A stretch of 7,837 nt of DNA from Porticoccaceae bacterium (GTDB lineage: Bacteria; Pseudomonadota; Gammaproteobacteria; Pseudomonadales; Porticoccaceae). The number at the start of each line of letters is the position of its first letter. Within the stretch, counting starts at the first letter, position 1. A model generated the notes under the pieces. It did no database searches and was not told the origin of the DNA. It saw nothing but the letters and a program-made list of their open reading frames with translations. The stretch lies in the NCBI GenBank assembly GCA_019090225.1, contig JAHRWI010000187.1, positions 1 to 7,837 on the forward strand, in the 5' to 3' direction. The translations under genes were made by a program, and so were the position numbers. This document shows positions 6,946-7,837 of the stretch, one piece after another.

Positions 6946-7013
6946 CGCCAAACGCCAAACGCCAAACGCCAAACGCCAAACGCCAAACGCCAAACGCCAA
7001 ACGCCAAACGCCA
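6946..7013. repeat. Tandem heptamer array, 9.7 copies of CGCCAAA
   Basis: Nine perfect copies of CGCCAAA (6946-7008) are followed by a partial CGCCA (7009-7013). All copies are identical, which points to recent expansion by slippage or to strong constraint. On the minus strand, the sense of both flanking genes, the unit reads TTTGGCG. The array lies between the gcvP stop and the aldehyde dehydrogenase start. Three units span 21 bases, about two DNA turns, so every third unit would face the same side. Short-read assembly may have misjudged the copy number. Confidence 0.97.
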
Positions 7014-7060
7014 GATTCCTGTTGTCCTCAGTTCATATGGCCATAGCCTGGTTGATAATT

Positions 7061-7795
7061 TCACTCATATTCTGTGAGAGGTGGGCAGGAACAGACCAGG
7101 TTTCTGTCCCCGTACACATTATCGATACGGTTCACCGATGGCCATATTTTATTGTTGTGTAGCCAGCTGGCCGGGCGCACAGCTTGCTCGCGGCTATAAG
7201 GTCGATCCCAGGTTTCGCTCAATACATCACTCTGGGTGTGGGGCGCATTTCTGAGGGGATTATTATGCTCCTCCCAAAGGCCGCTTTCGACATTAGCGAT
7301 TTCTTTACGAATCATCACCATGGCTTCAATAAAACGGTCTATCTCGGTTTTGGATTCACTTTCGGTCGGTTCAATCATCAAGGTGCCCGGTACCGGGAAT
7401 GACATGGTGGGTGCATGGAAGCCATAATCCATTAAGCGTTTGGCGATATCTTCTTCCGTAATGCCGCTGCTGGCTTTGATGGGGCGGATATCAATAATGC
7501 ATTCGTGAGCGACAAAACCACTTTGCCCAGTGAAAAGTACAGGGTAGTGAGGGTCGAGTTTTCGCGCGATATAGTTGGCGCTGAGTATGGCGACCTGAGA
7601 GGCGAGCTTAAGGCCATCGGGGCCCATCATTTTGATGTACATCCAGGCGATGGGCAGAATCGATGCTGAACCCCAGGGTGCGGCCGAAATGGTGTTATCT
7701 TTTTTATTGTCGTGTCCTCTTTCACCCAACAAAGGGTGCCCCGGTAAAAACTCTCTGAGGTGTTCAGCTACCGCGATTGGCCCCATACCCGGTCC
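7061..7795 (-). CDS. gcvP: Glycine dehydrogenase (decarboxylating), P-protein, C-terminal part (partial)
   Basis: This is the last 244 residues of the PLP-dependent P-protein of the glycine cleavage system, which decarboxylates glycine and passes the aminomethyl group to the lipoyl arm of the H-protein. The fragment opens with GPGMGPIAVAEH, the end of the glycine-rich stretch that follows the PLP lysine. The lysine itself lies just beyond the contig end. Other family landmarks are APWGSASILPIAWMYIKMMG, GQSGFVAHECIIDIRPIKA, the GTLMIEPTESE segment, and the C-terminal CSCPPLTEYE. Full-length P-proteins have about 950 residues, so roughly three quarters are missing. The frame stays open to 7810 only because it reads into sequencing adapter: the apparent GTG start and the residues MYKRQ are artefact. 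gcvP is usually the last gene after gcvT and gcvH, which would lie beyond the right edge. No clear intrinsic terminator follows it. Confidence 0.97.
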   Translation of the reverse strand, partial: GPGMGPIAVAEHLREFLPGHPLLGERGHDNKKDNTISAAPWGSASILPIAWMYIKMMGPDGLKLASQVAILSANYIARKLDPHYPVLFTGQSGFVAHECIIDIRPIKASSGITEEDIAKRLMDYGFHAPTMSFPVPGTLMIEPTESESKTEIDRFIEAMVMIRKEIANVESGLWEEHNNPLRNAPHTQSDVLSETWDRPYSREQAVRPASWLHNNKIWPSVNRIDNVYGDRNLVCSCPPLTEYE

Positions 7796-7837
7796 CTGTC
7801 TCTTATACACATCTGACGCTGCCGACGACTTAATAGG
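7796..7837. other. Untrimmed Illumina Nextera adapter and i5 index (not genomic)
   Basis: CTGTCTCTTATACACATCT (7796-7814) is the Tn5 mosaic end used in Nextera libraries. It is followed directly by GACGCTGCCGACGA (7815-7828), which completes the reverse complement of the Nextera read-1 adapter. The next eight bases, CTTAATAG, are the reverse complement of CTATTAAG, which I recall as i5 index S518. The last G would be the first base of the P5 tail. Genomic sequence therefore ends at 7795. Confidence 0.98.

Noticed and set aside
7036..7045. Palindrome TATGGCCATA after gcvP
   Set aside because: It has no loop, no T-run and no promoter context; too short to treat as an operator or terminator.
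6926..7162. Plus-strand frame with repeated RQTPNAK units, 78 codons from a GTG
   Set aside because: The heptamer array gives a 21-base (7-residue) repeat in any open frame, and the second half lies antisense to the well-supported gcvP C-terminus. No Shine-Dalgarno was seen and it does not look like a known protein.
7796..7814. Tn5 transposon end as a mobile element insertion
   Set aside because: The 19-base mosaic end is followed directly by Nextera adapter and index sequence, so it is a library artefact rather than a natural transposon.

Overview
The window looks like a contig end from a marine-type gammaproteobacterium. This is an inference from overall protein likeness: the DNA polymerase IV, the coniferyl-aldehyde-dehydrogenase-type enzyme and the glycine decarboxylase all read like those of the Cellvibrionales/Spongiibacteraceae and Pseudomonas group. 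No rRNA or other taxonomic marker is present, so the placement is tentative. No tRNA, CRISPR array, insertion sequence or phage gene was seen.

Layout, left to right. (1) Bases 1-73: probably the last 23 codons of a membrane protein running in from the left. (2) 174-566 (+): a small exported helical protein of Spy/CpxP (metal-resistance/periplasmic stress) type. (3) 607-1521 (-): a TauD/TfdA-family Fe(II)/2-oxoglutarate dioxygenase, convergent with the preceding gene. (4) 1522-1790: a divergent AT-rich intergenic region. (5) 1791-2957 (+): dinB, DNA polymerase IV, with a TTG start and a repeat-derived insertion in its little-finger domain. (6) 3075-5312 (+): a 745-residue HyuB/acetone-carboxylase-alpha-like protein with a C-terminal zinc domain like the separate gamma subunit of acetone carboxylase. 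No HyuA-like (beta) gene is nearby. (7) 5391-6824 (-): an aldehyde dehydrogenase of the coniferyl aldehyde dehydrogenase class. (8) 6825-7060: a repeat-rich intergenic region holding 9.7 tandem copies of the heptamer CGCCAAA just upstream of a perfect TATAAT on the aldehyde dehydrogenase strand. (9) 7061-7795 (-): the C-terminal quarter of gcvP. (10) 7796-7837: untrimmed Illumina Nextera adapter and index, not genomic DNA.

The genes do not form one pathway. Most are single transcription units in alternating orientation: translesion synthesis, one-carbon/glycine metabolism, aldehyde oxidation, an oxidative decomposition enzyme, and an ATP-dependent carboxylase- or hydrolase-type subunit. The points most worth a second look are the carboxylase alpha-gamma fusion without its partner, the heptamer array in a promoter-proximal position, and the adapter, which creates a false gcvP N-terminus (MYKRQ). 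I found no convincing previously undescribed multi-gene system.
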